A DNA stretch of 64,000 nt from Hyphomonadaceae bacterium (lineage in GTDB: Bacteria; Pseudomonadota; Alphaproteobacteria; Caulobacterales; Hyphomonadaceae): assembly GCA_947474455.1 (NCBI GenBank), contig CANJIL010000004.1:52019-116018 (forward strand), written 5' to 3'. Under the pieces are notes generated by a model that was given only the letters and a program-made list of their open reading frames with translations, was not told the origin of the DNA and did not search any database. Below are positions 43,898-56,762 of this stretch, one piece after another; within the stretch, counting starts at the first letter, position 1; each line of letters starts with the position of its first letter. The position numbers and the translations under genes were made by a program.

Positions 43898-44701
43898 ATG
43901 TCGCAGAACGGCCGTATCTTCATCGACGACCTGGATGCCGCGCCCGCCGCGCCGCAGGCGCAGGCGGCTGGCGCCGTGCCGCCGCCGCCAAACCTGGCTG
44001 AACGCGACGACTGGCTGCGCCGCCAGAACCTTTCCGCCGATCGGATCAGCTTCGGCGACGAGGATCCCTACCACGTCCGCTATACACGCTTCGATGTCGA
44101 CGAGACGCCAGGCACGATCCTGCACTATTGGTTCGGCTATGCGGCGGAACGTCCGTCTGCGTTGCAGGACCGGATGACGCTGTGGTTCGGCGGCGGGTTC
44201 GAACTGGACCGCATCATCGCGCACCGCTTCTCCAACATCGTGGCAAAGCTGGCCTCGGGCGAGGCATATCGCTGGGCGGCGGCCGGACCGCGGGAGAGGC
44301 TCGCGGCGGTGATCGCGCTGGACCAGTTCACGCGCAATATCTTCCGCAACACGCAGGCGGCGTACGAGAACGACGCGGTGGCGCTGCGGCTGTGCAAGGA
44401 CGCGATCGCGAGCGGCGAGGACATGAAGCTGAAGCCCGTGGAACGGTGGTTTCTCTACATGCCGCTGGAGCATTCGGAATCGGCGACCGAACAGCGGCGC
44501 AGCGTCGAGAAATTCTCCGAACTGCTGAGCCAGGGCGGACCGGAGCTGGAGCCGCAGCTGACCACGGCCTATGACTTCGCCAAGCGGCACGCCAATGTGA
44601 TCAAGAAGTTCGGCCGCTTCCCGCACCGGAACGCGATCCTCGGGCGAACGTCGACCAGTGCTGAGAAGGCGTTCATCAAGAAAACGCCGATGGGGTTTTA
44701 G
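43898..44701 (+). CDS. DUF924 family protein
   Basis: 267 residues. The DUF924 domain begins about residue 70 with TPGTILHYWFGYAA, then WFGGGFELDRIIAHRFSNIV and IALDQFTRNIFRNTQAAYEN, ending in FGRFPHRNAILGR. The N-terminal about 65 residues are Ala/Pro rich and unlike the core. Function is unknown. It lies 13 bases after ubiG, so co-transcription is likely. Confidence 0.88.
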   Translation: MSQNGRIFIDDLDAAPAAPQAQAAGAVPPPPNLAERDDWLRRQNLSADRISFGDEDPYHVRYTRFDVDETPGTILHYWFGYAAERPSALQDRMTLWFGGGFELDRIIAHRFSNIVAKLASGEAYRWAAAGPRERLAAVIALDQFTRNIFRNTQAAYENDAVALRLCKDAIASGEDMKLKPVERWFLYMPLEHSESATEQRRSVEKFSELLSQGGPELEPQLTTAYDFAKRHANVIKKFGRFPHRNAILGRTSTSAEKAFIKKTPMGF

Positions 44702-44807
44702 GCCGCTTGCGCAGCGGCCAGAGCAGCTTGCCAAGCAGGGAATCCGTCGCGAGCACGACGACTATGGCGCCGACCGCAGCACGGATAATCATCCGCCTGG
44801 CCGTCAT
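44676..44807 (-). CDS. Small single-helix membrane protein
   Basis: 43 residues from an ATG at 44807 on the minus strand. One membrane helix with a basic N-terminus (MTARRMIIRAAVGAIVVVLA) is followed by a basic tail. It overlaps the end of the DUF924 gene by 26 bases antisense. The ribosome-binding site is weak. Support is the helix pattern only. Confidence 0.35.
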   Translation of the reverse strand: MTARRMIIRAAVGAIVVVLATDSLLGKLLWPLRKRPKTPSAFS

Positions 44808-44881
44808 TCGCCGCACCACCCAAAGCGACACTACGGCTTCGCCACGATGGCCGCGCCAGCAAATGATAGGTTGACGCTAAC

Positions 44882-47428
<2,547 letters not shown>

Positions 47429-47477
47429 TCATGGGTCGATGGGCGTTCGGCCGGATCAAGCCCACGAGGGCGTCCGC

Positions 47478-49172
47478 TCAAGCGCCGGCCAGCAACCTCC
47501 CTGCCGCCGCGCGGGCTTCCTTTGTCACATTTGCGCCGGCCAGCATGCGGGCGATTTCTTCCTTGCGCGCGTTGGCGCCAAGCGTATCGACCGTGGTGAC
47601 GGTCTCCCCTCCCGCATCCGCCTTCGAAACCTTGAGCTGCCGCGAGGCGGCGGCTGCGACCTGCGGGGAATGGGTGATGGCCAGGACCTGCTTGTCCTGG
47701 CCCAGCCGAGCAAGGCGCGCTCCAATGGCGGCCGCGACTGCGCCGCCCACGCCCATGTCGGCTTCGTCAAAGACTAGCGTGCCGGCGGGCGACGATCCGG
47801 CCAGACAGACGCTGACCGCCAGGGCGAAGCGCGCCGTCTCCCCGCCCGAAGCGATCTTGTCCAGCGAGCCAAAGCCGGCGCCGGCATTGGTCTCTATTTG
47901 AAAAGCAACATCGTCGCGGCCATGTGGGCCAGCTTCGACGCGCGGGGTGACCGAAACACGGAACTTCGCCTTTTCCAGCTTGAGCGGAGCAAGCTCGCCC
48001 GAAACCGCCTTGCCCAGCTTCCTCGCGGCGGCCTCGCGCCGGGTAGTCAGCTGCGATGCGGCAACGTCATAGGCGGCGCGAGCCTTCGCCTGGGCCTGGA
48101 TCGTAACGGCTAGTGCGCCATCGGAATGTTCGATCTCCTCGAGCTCCAGGCGCAGACGCCGACGCAGGGCTGCAAGCTGATCGGGATCGACATGGTGCTT
48201 ACGCGCGGCAGCGCGCAGCGCGAACAGGCGTGTTTCGGAGGCCTCAAGCTCAGCGGGCGAGAACTCACAGGCGCTCGAGGCGGCGCTCAGCGCTGAATGC
48301 GCCTCGCCAGCCTCGATCCGTGCGCGCTCCAGGCTTTCACAGGCGGAGCGCATACGCGCGGCGAGGCCGGAGGAAGCCCCCTCTCCCGTCAGCCCCGGCG
48401 CGGAGAGCGCGCGCGAGACAGTGCGGCCGGCGTTCGCAAACACGCCTTCGACATTCGCCTTCGCGAGAACCTGCACGGCTGACGCAAGCGCCTCCGCGAC
48501 CCGCTCGCTCGCCTGCATCGTAGCGCGATCGAGTGCGAGCTTCTGCGTTTCGCCGTCCTTGGGATCAAGCGCGTCGAGTTCGTCCAGCGCGTGAGAGAGC
48601 CATGTCCGCTCCGAAGCTGCTCGGGCGAGACGTACTTCCAGCGCCGCACGCGCCTCCTCGGCGCACCGCAGGACCGTCCAAGCGCGGCTCGTTGCCGCCA
48701 GCAACGACTCCGACCCCGCCCAGGCATCCAGCAGAACCCGATGACGTGACGGATTGAGCAGACCCAAACCCTCATGCTGGCCATGGATATCAGCCAGCAC
48801 AGCGCCTGCTTCTTCCAGCAAGGCCGCGCTCACCGGGCGGTCGTTGAGGAAAGCGCGCGCGGGACCGCCGCGACGCAGGACGCGACGGAACACCAGCGGC
48901 TCGTACCCCAACTCTTCGAGACCTCGCGCTGAAAGCAGTGCGCGCACGGGATGATCCTGCCCGGCATCAAAGACGGCTGTCACGCTGGCCGCCTCGGCGC
49001 CCGGACGAATGAGGCTCTGCCCCGCCCTGGCGCCGATAGCAAAGGCCAGCGCAGACAGCAGAATCGACTTTCCCGCTCCGGTTTCGCCAGTGAGCGCACT
49101 GAAGCCGCCGCCCAGATCAAGGTCGAGACCGCGCACGAGAACAAAATCGCGAACTGAGAGCCCGGTCAGCAT
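47478..49172 (-). CDS. recN: DNA repair protein RecN
   Basis: 564 residues. SMC-like ATPase in recombinational repair. Walker A GETGAGKS is at 29-36, followed by a long coiled-coil arm, the ABC signature near IASGGETARFALAV, and Walker B with VFDEADMGVGG. Length is normal. The ATG at 49172 is chosen from family alignment; a GTG lies 18 bases upstream. It precedes ligA with about 235 bases between. The recN-ligA order is conserved in alphaproteobacteria. Confidence 0.94.
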   Translation of the reverse strand: MLTGLSVRDFVLVRGLDLDLGGGFSALTGETGAGKSILLSALAFAIGARAGQSLIRPGAEAASVTAVFDAGQDHPVRALLSARGLEELGYEPLVFRRVLRRGGPARAFLNDRPVSAALLEEAGAVLADIHGQHEGLGLLNPSRHRVLLDAWAGSESLLAATSRAWTVLRCAEEARAALEVRLARAASERTWLSHALDELDALDPKDGETQKLALDRATMQASERVAEALASAVQVLAKANVEGVFANAGRTVSRALSAPGLTGEGASSGLAARMRSACESLERARIEAGEAHSALSAASSACEFSPAELEASETRLFALRAAARKHHVDPDQLAALRRRLRLELEEIEHSDGALAVTIQAQAKARAAYDVAASQLTTRREAAARKLGKAVSGELAPLKLEKAKFRVSVTPRVEAGPHGRDDVAFQIETNAGAGFGSLDKIASGGETARFALAVSVCLAGSSPAGTLVFDEADMGVGGAVAAAIGARLARLGQDKQVLAITHSPQVAAAASRQLKVSKADAGGETVTTVDTLGANARKEEIARMLAGANVTKEARAAAGRLLAGA

Positions 49173-49391
49173 GACCAAAGCTGTTATCACAATCGGAACA
49201 AAAAGAGAACTTTTTTCTGCGTGTGCCCTCCGTCAACGCGCATGCCGTCAAGCGATGGTGGGTGCGATCACCTACACATGACGAAAACGGACAACAGAGA
49301 ACGCAGTCGTGATGGAATGCGAGCGTGACGCATTAGAGCTAAGGCGCGATAAGCAAATAGCCCGGCCGAGGCCGGCTCCCTGGAGATCATC

Positions 49392-49967
49392 ATGAAAAAA
49401 TTCCTCGCCGCAGCCGCCTTTATCGCCGCCGTTACTGTTGCCGCTCCGGCCTTTGCCGCGCTTGAGAAGGGCGCAGTCGCCCCTGAATTCTCCGCCAAGG
49501 GCATGCTCGGCGGCCATGAGTTCGATTTCAAACTGTCTGAAGAACTGAAAAAGGGTCCGGTGGTGATGTACTTCTTCCCTGCCGCCTTCACTAAGGGCTG
49601 CACGATCGAGACGGCGGCGTTCGCCGACAAGGCTGAAGAGTTCAAGGCCGCCGGTGCGACACTGGTGGGCCTCACCGCAGGCGCCGCGATGGCGGACGGC
49701 AAGATGGTGAGCGCTTCGGAAAACCTCGTGCGCCTGGGCGAGTTCTCGAAGGAGCACTGCCGCGACAAATTCCCGATCGCCGCGGTCAACGCGGATACGG
49801 TGAAAGCCTATAACGTCGTGCTCGGCCGCCGTCCTGACTGGAGCGATCGCACATCCTATGTGATCGCGCCGGACGGCAAGATCCTCCTCGCCCACACCGA
49901 CATGGAGCCGATGAGCCATATCGAGAAAACGCTCGGCGCCGTGAAGGAATGGAAAGCGCACCACTGA
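49392..49967 (+). CDS. Exported peroxiredoxin (AhpC/TSA, BCP-like)
   Basis: 191 residues with a signal peptide (MKKFLAAAAFIAAVTVAAPA, FA). The peroxidatic Cys lies in the TxxC motif of FFPAAFTKGCT. A second Cys, EHCRDKF, may resolve it. It should reduce peroxides in the periplasm, using an electron donor not identified here. Start at 49392 has no visible rival. A terminator follows at 49989. Confidence 0.88.
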   Translation: MKKFLAAAAFIAAVTVAAPAFAALEKGAVAPEFSAKGMLGGHEFDFKLSEELKKGPVVMYFFPAAFTKGCTIETAAFADKAEEFKAAGATLVGLTAGAAMADGKMVSASENLVRLGEFSKEHCRDKFPIAAVNADTVKAYNVVLGRRPDWSDRTSYVIAPDGKILLAHTDMEPMSHIEKTLGAVKEWKAHH

Positions 49968-49988
49968 TCGGTTGATCTCTGGAATGAC

Positions 49989-50022
49989 AAAGGCCCCCCG
50001 CGGTTTTCCGTGGGGGGCCTTT
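49989..50022 (+). terminator. Intrinsic terminator after peroxiredoxin
   Basis: An 11-bp stem (AAAGGCCCCCC / GGGGGGCCTTT) is followed by TTTGTGTTT, just after the peroxiredoxin stop and before the convergent bamD. Confidence 0.75.
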
Positions 50023-50049
50023 GTGTTTGGTGAGGCCGATCAGGTCAGG

Positions 50050-50883
50050 CTAGAAAATGGCGTTGCCGATGCGCTCGAAGATATTGAAGCCCGCTTTCGC
50101 ATCTGGAGGTTGCGGGAGCGAGACGGCCTGTCCCTGCATCACCGCGTAGGTGTCCGAATACCACACCGAGCCCGGAAAGTTGTGGCCGAGAACGGCGGCC
50201 GTCTGCTGCGCCTGTCCGGTGAGGCCGATGGAGATGTAGGATTCGACGAGGCGATGCAACGCCTCGGGCACGTGGGTCGTGGTCTGGTATTCGGTGACCA
50301 CTTTCCGGAAGCGGTTAATCGCCGCGAGATGTTCGCCGCGCTGCAAGTAGTAGCGGCCGATTTCCATCTCCTTGCCGGCAAGCTGGTCCCTGACCATGTC
50401 GGTTTTCAGCGCGGCGTCACGCGCATAGTCGGACTCCGGGAAGCGGGCGGTGACTTCGTTCAGCGCAAGCAGGGCGAGATCAGAACGCTGCTGATCGCGG
50501 CCTACGTCGATGATCTGGTCGAAATTGCAGATCGCCACGAGATAATAGGCGTAGGGAGCGCCATCGCCGCCCGGGTGGAGGGAGATGTATTCCTGAGCGG
50601 CCGAGATCGCCTTGTCGTAACTGCGCGAGCGATAGTGCGAATAGGCCGACATCAGCATCGCCCGCTGGGCCCAGGGGGAATACGGATGCTGGCGCTGGAC
50701 TTCGTCGAACTGGGCGGCGGCGCGATCCCAGTCGCTGCGGTCGAGACGGGCCAAAGCCTCGTTGTAGATGACTTCGACTGGGCGCTCGACATAGGCGGTT
50801 TCCGGACGATTGTTGCCCTGACAGGCCGAAGCCGCGAGCGCGGCGCCAAACGCCAAGGCCGTCCTGAATGTCGTGGAACGCAT
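50050..50883 (-). CDS. bamD: Outer membrane assembly lipoprotein BamD
   Basis: 277 residues. Part of the BAM complex that folds outer-membrane barrels. A lipobox (ASAC) follows the N-terminal signal. Tetratricopeptide-like helices follow, with YNEALARLDRSDWDRAAAQF, RAMLMSAYSHYRSRSYDKAI and ALLALNEVTARFPESDYARD. ATG at 50883 with GAGGA upstream is used. It belongs to the lpxC-bamD-recN-ligA string common in alphaproteobacteria, though DUF4349 is inserted between it and lpxC. Confidence 0.93.
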   Translation of the reverse strand: MRSTTFRTALAFGAALAASACQGNNRPETAYVERPVEVIYNEALARLDRSDWDRAAAQFDEVQRQHPYSPWAQRAMLMSAYSHYRSRSYDKAISAAQEYISLHPGGDGAPYAYYLVAICNFDQIIDVGRDQQRSDLALLALNEVTARFPESDYARDAALKTDMVRDQLAGKEMEIGRYYLQRGEHLAAINRFRKVVTEYQTTTHVPEALHRLVESYISIGLTGQAQQTAAVLGHNFPGSVWYSDTYAVMQGQAVSLPQPPDAKAGFNIFERIGNAIF

Positions 50884-50966
50884 GGAATTCCTCACTCCGG
50901 AAGCGTTGGTCCGGGCGACGTTCTAGACTACGGTTTGTGGCCAGTCCAAGGCCAATAGCTGCGGCC

Positions 50967-51962
50967 TTATGGGCCCGAACCCGGCTTGATAGCGGAGGGT
51001 GCGGGTTGCAGGGGCTTTTTCCTGCTCTCTGCGCGCCTTCGGAACAGCGACATCAGCCCGAATATGACCAGCCCGCCTATCACCACGAGGGGGAGTATGG
51101 CCGCCACGAAGCGCACCAGCTCGGCCAGGGCGCGGGCAAAACTGGGAACAAAATCGCCGAAAGCCTCGCCCAGCGGCCGCCAGATGGATTCGGACGCGGC
51201 GGCGTATTCCGGCTGATAGGAGAAGTTCAGCACCGACATCGAGACGCGCAGCCTTAGCGCGGCAAGGACCGACTGGCGGGAATCGATGTCGCCCTGCGCC
51301 TGCGCCAGGGTCTGCTGGATCTCCAGCAGGTCGGAAAGTTTTCCGGGCTTGGAATCGAGCATGGCCTGAAGGCTGTCGCGATAGGCCACCATCGACTTGA
51401 GACGCGCTTCCGTATCGACGATCTGAGCAGTGAGCTCCTCCGCCGAGCGGTTGTTGGAATAGATCGAGCCGCCGAAGGGCTTCAGGCCATCAGTGACGCC
51501 TTTCTCGAAATCGCGCACCCATGCCTCGGTCGCGCGCATCGAGAGATAGCCGTTCGCGCCTTCCTTGCCGATGGCGTCGAGATTGGAGCTGGTGACGTAG
51601 CATTTAGCCGGCCCTGCTTCCTCGCAGAGCTTCTTGTGCGCGGCGAGAAGGTTGGACATCTCGCCGGTCGGCACGGCGAAATTCCAGCCATAAGTATAAG
51701 CCATCAACGGCGAGGCGCCAGGAGGAGCGCCGCCCGGTCCGTTGGGATCGGGCTGGATGATCTGGCGATCGATGTCGACCGCCGCAGCGCCAGCAGACTT
51801 CGCGTACTCCATGGAAGGCGGCGGAGGTGGGGGCGCCGGCGCCATCGCCGGCCTGCTGACGGATTCCGGCAAACTGGCACCGACCATGCCGTCCGCGCCG
51901 TCTCCCTGGCCACAAGCTGCGAGCGTCAGGGCGAGAAGGATCGCCGTCGTCGTGCGGAGCAT
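50967..51962 (-). CDS. DUF4349 domain lipoprotein
   Basis: 331 residues. A lipobox (LAAC) near residue 17 is followed by a Pro-rich linker, a DUF4349 domain (about 85-310, with GSIYSNNRSAEELTAQIVDT and LSDLLEIQQTLAQAQGDIDS) and a C-terminal membrane helix (about 280-305, FVAAILPLVVIGGLVIFGLM) with a basic tail. ATG at 51962 has GGGGAAG upstream. The gene lies between bamD and lpxC, an unusual insertion. Function unknown. Confidence 0.85.
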   Translation of the reverse strand: MLRTTTAILLALTLAACGQGDGADGMVGASLPESVSRPAMAPAPPPPPPSMEYAKSAGAAAVDIDRQIIQPDPNGPGGAPPGASPLMAYTYGWNFAVPTGEMSNLLAAHKKLCEEAGPAKCYVTSSNLDAIGKEGANGYLSMRATEAWVRDFEKGVTDGLKPFGGSIYSNNRSAEELTAQIVDTEARLKSMVAYRDSLQAMLDSKPGKLSDLLEIQQTLAQAQGDIDSRQSVLAALRLRVSMSVLNFSYQPEYAAASESIWRPLGEAFGDFVPSFARALAELVRFVAAILPLVVIGGLVIFGLMSLFRRRAESRKKPLQPAPSAIKPGSGP

Positions 51963-52050
51963 AGGCTTCCCCAAGCAGGTTACACGTGTACTCTGAACTC
52001 AGCTTCCGGGCCAAATCAAGGCGGATCAGCAGGCGTATGCCAACCCTGTA

Positions 52051-52911
52051 TTACGCCCACGCAAAGGATGTTTCATCCGCGAACACGGCGCGGATGAGCT
52101 GATTGTTGAGGGCGTGACCGGGCTGCTCCCCTTCGTAAAGTCCTTCGATCTGACCGCCCGCGAGGAAGAGATCGCCGATCACGTCGAGCAATTTGTGGCG
52201 TACGAACTCATCGTCCGCCTGCAGACCATCCGGGTTGAGAACGCTGTCGCCCTCCACCACGATCGTGTTATCCATCGAGGCGCCGAGGCCCTTCCCCATC
52301 GCGTGAAGCTGCTCGGCCTGATGCAAGAAGCCGAACGTGCGCGCCCAGGCGACCTCGCGCGCAAAGGCGCCGGGCGTCATGACGAAGCGGATCGTCTGGC
52401 GGCCAATCGCCCGGGTCGGGAAATCGATGGTAACGCGCATCTCGAAGCCGTGTGCGGGAGAAAGGCGCGCCAACTTCTGCCCATGGCGCACTTCCATCGG
52501 CTTGACAATTTTCAGCACACGGCGCGGCGCGCCCTGCTCTTTCAGCCCCGCCTGTGTGAGAAGTTCGACGAAAGGCCGCGACGACCCGTCGAGGATGGGC
52601 AGTTCAGGCCCGTCGAGTTCGACGATGACATTGTCAACGCCAAGGCCCGAACACGCCGCGAGGAAATGCTCGACCGTCGCGACCGAGACACCCGCCGAAT
52701 TGCTCAGATTCGTGCCTAGCCCCGTGGTGGTGACCTTGGTCGCCAGCGCGGGGATCGTCGCATCGCGATCCGTCACGTCGGCGCGCACGAAGCACACGCC
52801 GGCGCCCTCGGCCGCCGAGCGTATCGTCAGCCACGCCGGTTTGCCGGAATGGACGCCGACGCCCGATAGGCTCGCCGTCTGCGCGATGGTATGCTGGCGG
52901 TTCATGGCCAT
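52051..52911 (-). CDS. lpxC: UDP-3-O-acyl-N-acetylglucosamine deacetylase LpxC
   Basis: 286 residues. Committed step of lipid A synthesis; zinc deacetylase. The start region ASLSGVGVHSGKPAWLTI, the zinc His in TVEHFLAACSGLGVDN, the segment PILDGSSRPFVELL, and the late second His pair in a GHALNN segment all fit. Length is slightly short of the usual about 305. It is in its normal neighbourhood, except that rsm22 separates it from ftsZ. Confidence 0.95.
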   Translation of the reverse strand: MAMNRQHTIAQTASLSGVGVHSGKPAWLTIRSAAEGAGVCFVRADVTDRDATIPALATKVTTTGLGTNLSNSAGVSVATVEHFLAACSGLGVDNVIVELDGPELPILDGSSRPFVELLTQAGLKEQGAPRRVLKIVKPMEVRHGQKLARLSPAHGFEMRVTIDFPTRAIGRQTIRFVMTPGAFAREVAWARTFGFLHQAEQLHAMGKGLGASMDNTIVVEGDSVLNPDGLQADDEFVRHKLLDVIGDLFLAGGQIEGLYEGEQPGHALNNQLIRAVFADETSFAWA

Positions 52912-53000
52912 GAGCTAGAGCCAGATCGCCCGCGGAGCAAGACGCTGAAGGTAGGACAAGGGGGTGTTGCGGGATGTTGCGCGTCTGCTAGCACCCTCGG

Positions 53001-53969
53001 ATGGAATTGCCTCCCCGCTTGCGACAGGCCGTGGACAGCGCGCTGGAAGGCGTCGCCTTGTCGGACCTGACGGCTGCCGCGAGAGCGCTGTCCCTCCGTT
53101 ATCGCAACGAGGTGCGCGACGGGCGGCTGCATATCGCGGATGAACGGCTGGCGCTCGCCTACATCGCGACGCGGATGCCGGCGACTTATGCGGCAGTCCA
53201 CGCGAGCCTCGCAGCGGCAGCGGCAAGACAGCCAGACTTTGCCCCGCGAACCGCGCTGGACGCGGGCGCTGGACCGGGCACCGTTTTGTGGGCGGCCTCA
53301 GCGGTCTGGCCAGAGCTGGCGAGCATCACGCTGCTGGAAGCCAGCCCTGCGATCCGCGCCGTGGGCGAGAAGCTGTCCGCCGCGAGCAGCCTCGCGCATA
53401 TCGACTGGCGCCATGTCGATGTGACGCGCAACGCCGGCAGGCTTGCGCCGAACGATCTCGTCACGCTTGCCTATGTACTCGACGAGCTTTCGGCCGATCA
53501 GCGCGACAAGCTGGTGGACCGGCTGTGGTCGCTGACCTCCGGCATGCTGATGATCGTCGAGCCAGGCACGACGGCGGGCTGGCGGCGCATTCTTGATGCA
53601 CGGAGGCAGCTGATCGCCGCTGGCGCGAACATCCTCGCGCCCTGTCCACATCAACTGGCCTGCCCGATCGCGCAGCCGGACTGGTGTCATTTCTCGGCGC
53701 GGGTGGCGCGCTCGCGCGTGCACCGGGTGGCGAAGGAAGCGGATGTTCCGTGGGAGGACGAGAAGTTCATCTACATCGCCGCCTCGCGAACGCCCGCTGC
53801 GTCGCACCCCGCACGCGTGCTGGCGCCGCCGGATACCGCAAGCGGTCGCGTGCGGCTGAAGCTGTGCCGACCGGATGGCGTCGCTGAAACCCGTCTCGTG
53901 ACGCGCCGCGAGGGCGACGTGTTCAAACAGGCGCGCAGGCGCGACTGGGGCGATGTGCTCGAGATTTAG
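53001..53969 (+). CDS. Rsm22-type ribosomal small-subunit methyltransferase-like protein
   Basis: 322 residues. Rsm22 family, related to the mitochondrial METTL17 ribosome assembly factors. SAM-like motif [15 protein letters not shown] is at about 85-100 and TLAYVLDEL follows. A Cys cluster ([15 protein letters not shown]) near residue 210 resembles the iron-sulfur ligands seen in METTL17. It starts 89 bases after the divergent lpxC. Its stop overlaps that of ftsZ (4 bases, tail to tail). No substrate can be read from the sequence. Confidence 0.85.
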   Translation: MELPPRLRQAVDSALEGVALSDLTAAARALSLRYRNEVRDGRLHIADERLALAYIATRMPATYAAVHASLAAAAARQPDFAPRTALDAGAGPGTVLWAASAVWPELASITLLEASPAIRAVGEKLSAASSLAHIDWRHVDVTRNAGRLAPNDLVTLAYVLDELSADQRDKLVDRLWSLTSGMLMIVEPGTTAGWRRILDARRQLIAAGANILAPCPHQLACPIAQPDWCHFSARVARSRVHRVAKEADVPWEDEKFIYIAASRTPAASHPARVLAPPDTASGRVRLKLCRPDGVAETRLVTRREGDVFKQARRRDWGDVLEI

Positions 53970-55357
53970 GCCTGTCCCGAGCGGCGCAGGAAGGCCGGGA
54001 TTTCGAGGTCGTCGTCGAAGGTCTCTTCTTCGGCGGGCCTCTTGGGCGCAGCGGCTTGCGCGAGCTCTTCCGCAGGCTTGGCCTTCCAACCGAACAGCGA
54101 AGCGAACGAACGCTCCTTGGCCGGCTCCGGCTGCGGAGCAGGCTCCGGCGAGTGCATTTCAATCGGCGCCTCGGCAACTGGTGCGGGACGTGGCCGGATG
54201 ATCGGCGCTGGCGGGCGCAGATCGGACGGCGGTACGGTGAGCTGCGGAGAGACCGCAACAGGCGTAGCTTGCAGGAGGGGCTGCGGCGCTGGCTGAGACG
54301 CGACACCTTGCGGCACGATGCCGAGTTCGGCGGCAGGTGACGGCGCATTCAGGATCGCGGTGTTGAGACCGGCCTGAAGCTCGCGAACCCGTTGCGGAAC
54401 GGTGCGGGCGGCGGCGAGCTGCTGCAGGCCGGCGGCGACGACCGACACGCGGATCTTGCCGACCATTTTCTCGTCGAACGTCGAGCCGAGGATGATATGC
54501 GCATCGACATCAACTTCGCGGCGCACTTCGTTGGCAGCCTCGTCGACTTCGAACAGCGTCATGTCATAGCCGCCGGTGATGTTGATGAGCACGCCCTTGG
54601 CGCCCTTCATCGACACATCATCGAGCAGTGGGTTGGCGATCGCGGCCTTGGCGGCCTTCAGCGCGCGGTTCTCGCCCTCGCCTTCGCCCTCGCCCATCAT
54701 CGCCGAGCCCATGCCCGCCATGACAGTGCGCACGTCCGCGAAGTCGAGATTGATGAGGCCGGGCATGACCATCAGGTCGGTGATGCCGCGAACGCCGGAA
54801 TAGAGAACCTTGTCAGCCATGCCGAACGCGTCGGCGAAGGTCGTCTCTTTGTTGGCGATGCGGAACAGGTTCTGGTTCGGAATGATCAGCAGCGTGTCGA
54901 CTTCCGAACGAAGCTCCACGATGCCCTTTTCCGCCACCTGCATGCGGCGCTTGCCCTCGAAGTCGAACGGCTTGGTGACCACGCCGACGGTGAGGACTTT
55001 CTGTTCTTTCGCGATGCGGGCGATGATCGGGGCCGCCCCGGTTCCGGTGCCGCCGCCCATGCCGGCCGCGATGAAGCACATATGTGCGCCCTGCAGCAGC
55101 TTCTTGATCTCGTCGGACGATTCCTTGGCGGCTTCCATGCCCACTTCGGGGTTGGCGCCGGCGCCGAGGCCCGAGGTCCGGCCAATGCCGAGCTGGATCT
55201 GGGTCGGCGCCTTGGAGCGGACAAGCGCTTGCGCATCCGTGTTGGCGACCACGAACTCGACGCCCTGAAGATTGGCCTCGATCATGTTGTTGACGGCGTT
55301 TCCGCCCGCACCGCCCACGCCGATCACGACGATCCGGGGTCTCAACTCAACAGCCAT
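53966..55357 (-). CDS. ftsZ: Cell division GTPase FtsZ
   Basis: 463 residues. Forms the Z ring. The glycine loop GGGTGTG is at 101-107, the N-terminal [18 protein letters not shown] and the T7 region [13 protein letters not shown] are intact. A long Pro/Ala/Glu-rich linker (about 320-445) ends in the conserved C-terminal peptide [14 protein letters not shown], the binding site for FtsA and other partners. The ATG at 55357 removes a non-conserved leader. It is 100 bases from ftsA on the same strand. Confidence 0.97.
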   Translation of the reverse strand: MAVELRPRIVVIGVGGAGGNAVNNMIEANLQGVEFVVANTDAQALVRSKAPTQIQLGIGRTSGLGAGANPEVGMEAAKESSDEIKKLLQGAHMCFIAAGMGGGTGTGAAPIIARIAKEQKVLTVGVVTKPFDFEGKRRMQVAEKGIVELRSEVDTLLIIPNQNLFRIANKETTFADAFGMADKVLYSGVRGITDLMVMPGLINLDFADVRTVMAGMGSAMMGEGEGEGENRALKAAKAAIANPLLDDVSMKGAKGVLINITGGYDMTLFEVDEAANEVRREVDVDAHIILGSTFDEKMVGKIRVSVVAAGLQQLAAARTVPQRVRELQAGLNTAILNAPSPAAELGIVPQGVASQPAPQPLLQATPVAVSPQLTVPPSDLRPPAPIIRPRPAPVAEAPIEMHSPEPAPQPEPAKERSFASLFGWKAKPAEELAQAAAPKRPAEEETFDDDLEIPAFLRRSGQA

Positions 55358-55457
55358 TACAGGCGCCCTCGATAACCAGGTCCATGGCCTTCTGGCCCAG
55401 GAATTTGATGAAAGATCGGCGGTTTTGGCTAAGCGCGTCTTAAAGCAATCGGCTAGT

Positions 55458-56762
55458 TCAGAAATTTTCCTGAACCCAACCAAAAACCCGCTTCATCAGG
55501 CCAGAGCCGTGATCCATAGCGTTCCGGTCGCCTCCCCCCCGTGAAGAGGCCAGACCACTCATCAGCTCCCACCGTAACAGCCCTGCCGCGGCTGCGAAAG
55601 CGGGTGAACTGTAAGTCTCGCCTAATCCTTTCACATTGGCCGGCTTGGCGAGACGCACCGGTGCGCGAAAAACGTCTTCTGCCAGCTCCTGGAGGCATGG
55701 GAGCTGAGAGGATCCCCCCGTGAGAACGATCCGTCTCGGCAAGGGACGCCCGGCAGCCGAAGCCTTGGACAACCGTCCATCCATCAATTCGAGGATCTCT
55801 TCGATCCTCGGACGCAGGACCTGGGCGATCTCCGCCCGAGAGCACTGGTGCGCTTCGAGCCTGCCGTCCGGCCCAAGCCGTGGCGCCTCGACCATCTCCA
55901 GCGCCGTCACGTCCGAGAGTCCCACCGCGCCATGCACGGTCTTTATCCGCTCCGCAGCCGCAAAGGTCGTGCCCAGGCCCTGGGCCAGATCGGAGGAGGC
56001 GCGGGAGCCTCCCATCGGCAGGGTTTCCACATGGATGAGGCCGCCGTCGCAGAAGGCTGCCGCAGAGGTAACCCCGGCGCCGAAATCGATGACCGTCGCA
56101 CCCTGCTCGGCCTCGTCCTCGACCAGCACGGCCAAGCCGGCGGCGAAGGGCGCGGCCAGGATAGCCGTGGGGGTGAGATGAGCCCGAGAAACGCACTGGA
56201 CGATATTGCGCAGGCCCGCAGTCGGGGCCGAGACGACCAGAAAACTGGCAGTCAGGGCCTCCGCGAACATGCCACGCGGGTCCTTGATCCCGCCAGTCGA
56301 GTCCACGACGAAGCCCAGGGGCGCGGAATGGAGGATTTCGCGGCCCTGCGACTGGAAGCTTTCCAGCGCGGCGATGCGGACGTCGCGGATATGCGGGGCG
56401 GTGATCTCGCGTCCCGCCATGGGCAGTTTGGCGCGCACGACATCCGACCTGAGCTCCGGACCAGAAACGCCGAGCACGACTTCGGAAATCCGGACGTCGG
56501 CGGCGCGCTCGGCCTGCTCGACCGCAAGCCGGATCGACCGCTCTAGATTGTCGAGATCAACCACGGCGCCCGAGCGCACGCCCTTGGTGCCTTGCGCCCC
56601 CGCGCCCGAGACGCGCGGCTCGCTGTCCGTCGCCTCGCTGCGACGCGAGATCAAGCAGGTCACTTTCGACGAGCCGATGTCCAGCGCAGCCATGACCGTT
56701 CCGCGCGCATGGGCGCGGTCACGGACGTTGGTGCGCTGGGCAAGCGACGACATGGACGTCAT
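55458..56762 (-). CDS. ftsA: Cell division protein FtsA
   Basis: 434 residues. Actin-fold membrane tether for FtsZ. Phosphate motifs [17 protein letters not shown] and [15 protein letters not shown], and [11 protein letters not shown] are seen. The C-terminus ([15 protein letters not shown]) is an amphipathic membrane helix. Its start overlaps the ftsQ stop by 4 bases. Confidence 0.95.
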   Translation of the reverse strand: MTSMSSLAQRTNVRDRAHARGTVMAALDIGSSKVTCLISRRSEATDSEPRVSGAGAQGTKGVRSGAVVDLDNLERSIRLAVEQAERAADVRISEVVLGVSGPELRSDVVRAKLPMAGREITAPHIRDVRIAALESFQSQGREILHSAPLGFVVDSTGGIKDPRGMFAEALTASFLVVSAPTAGLRNIVQCVSRAHLTPTAILAAPFAAGLAVLVEDEAEQGATVIDFGAGVTSAAAFCDGGLIHVETLPMGGSRASSDLAQGLGTTFAAAERIKTVHGAVGLSDVTALEMVEAPRLGPDGRLEAHQCSRAEIAQVLRPRIEEILELMDGRLSKASAAGRPLPRRIVLTGGSSQLPCLQELAEDVFRAPVRLAKPANVKGLGETYSSPAFAAAAGLLRWELMSGLASSRGGGDRNAMDHGSGLMKRVFGWVQENF

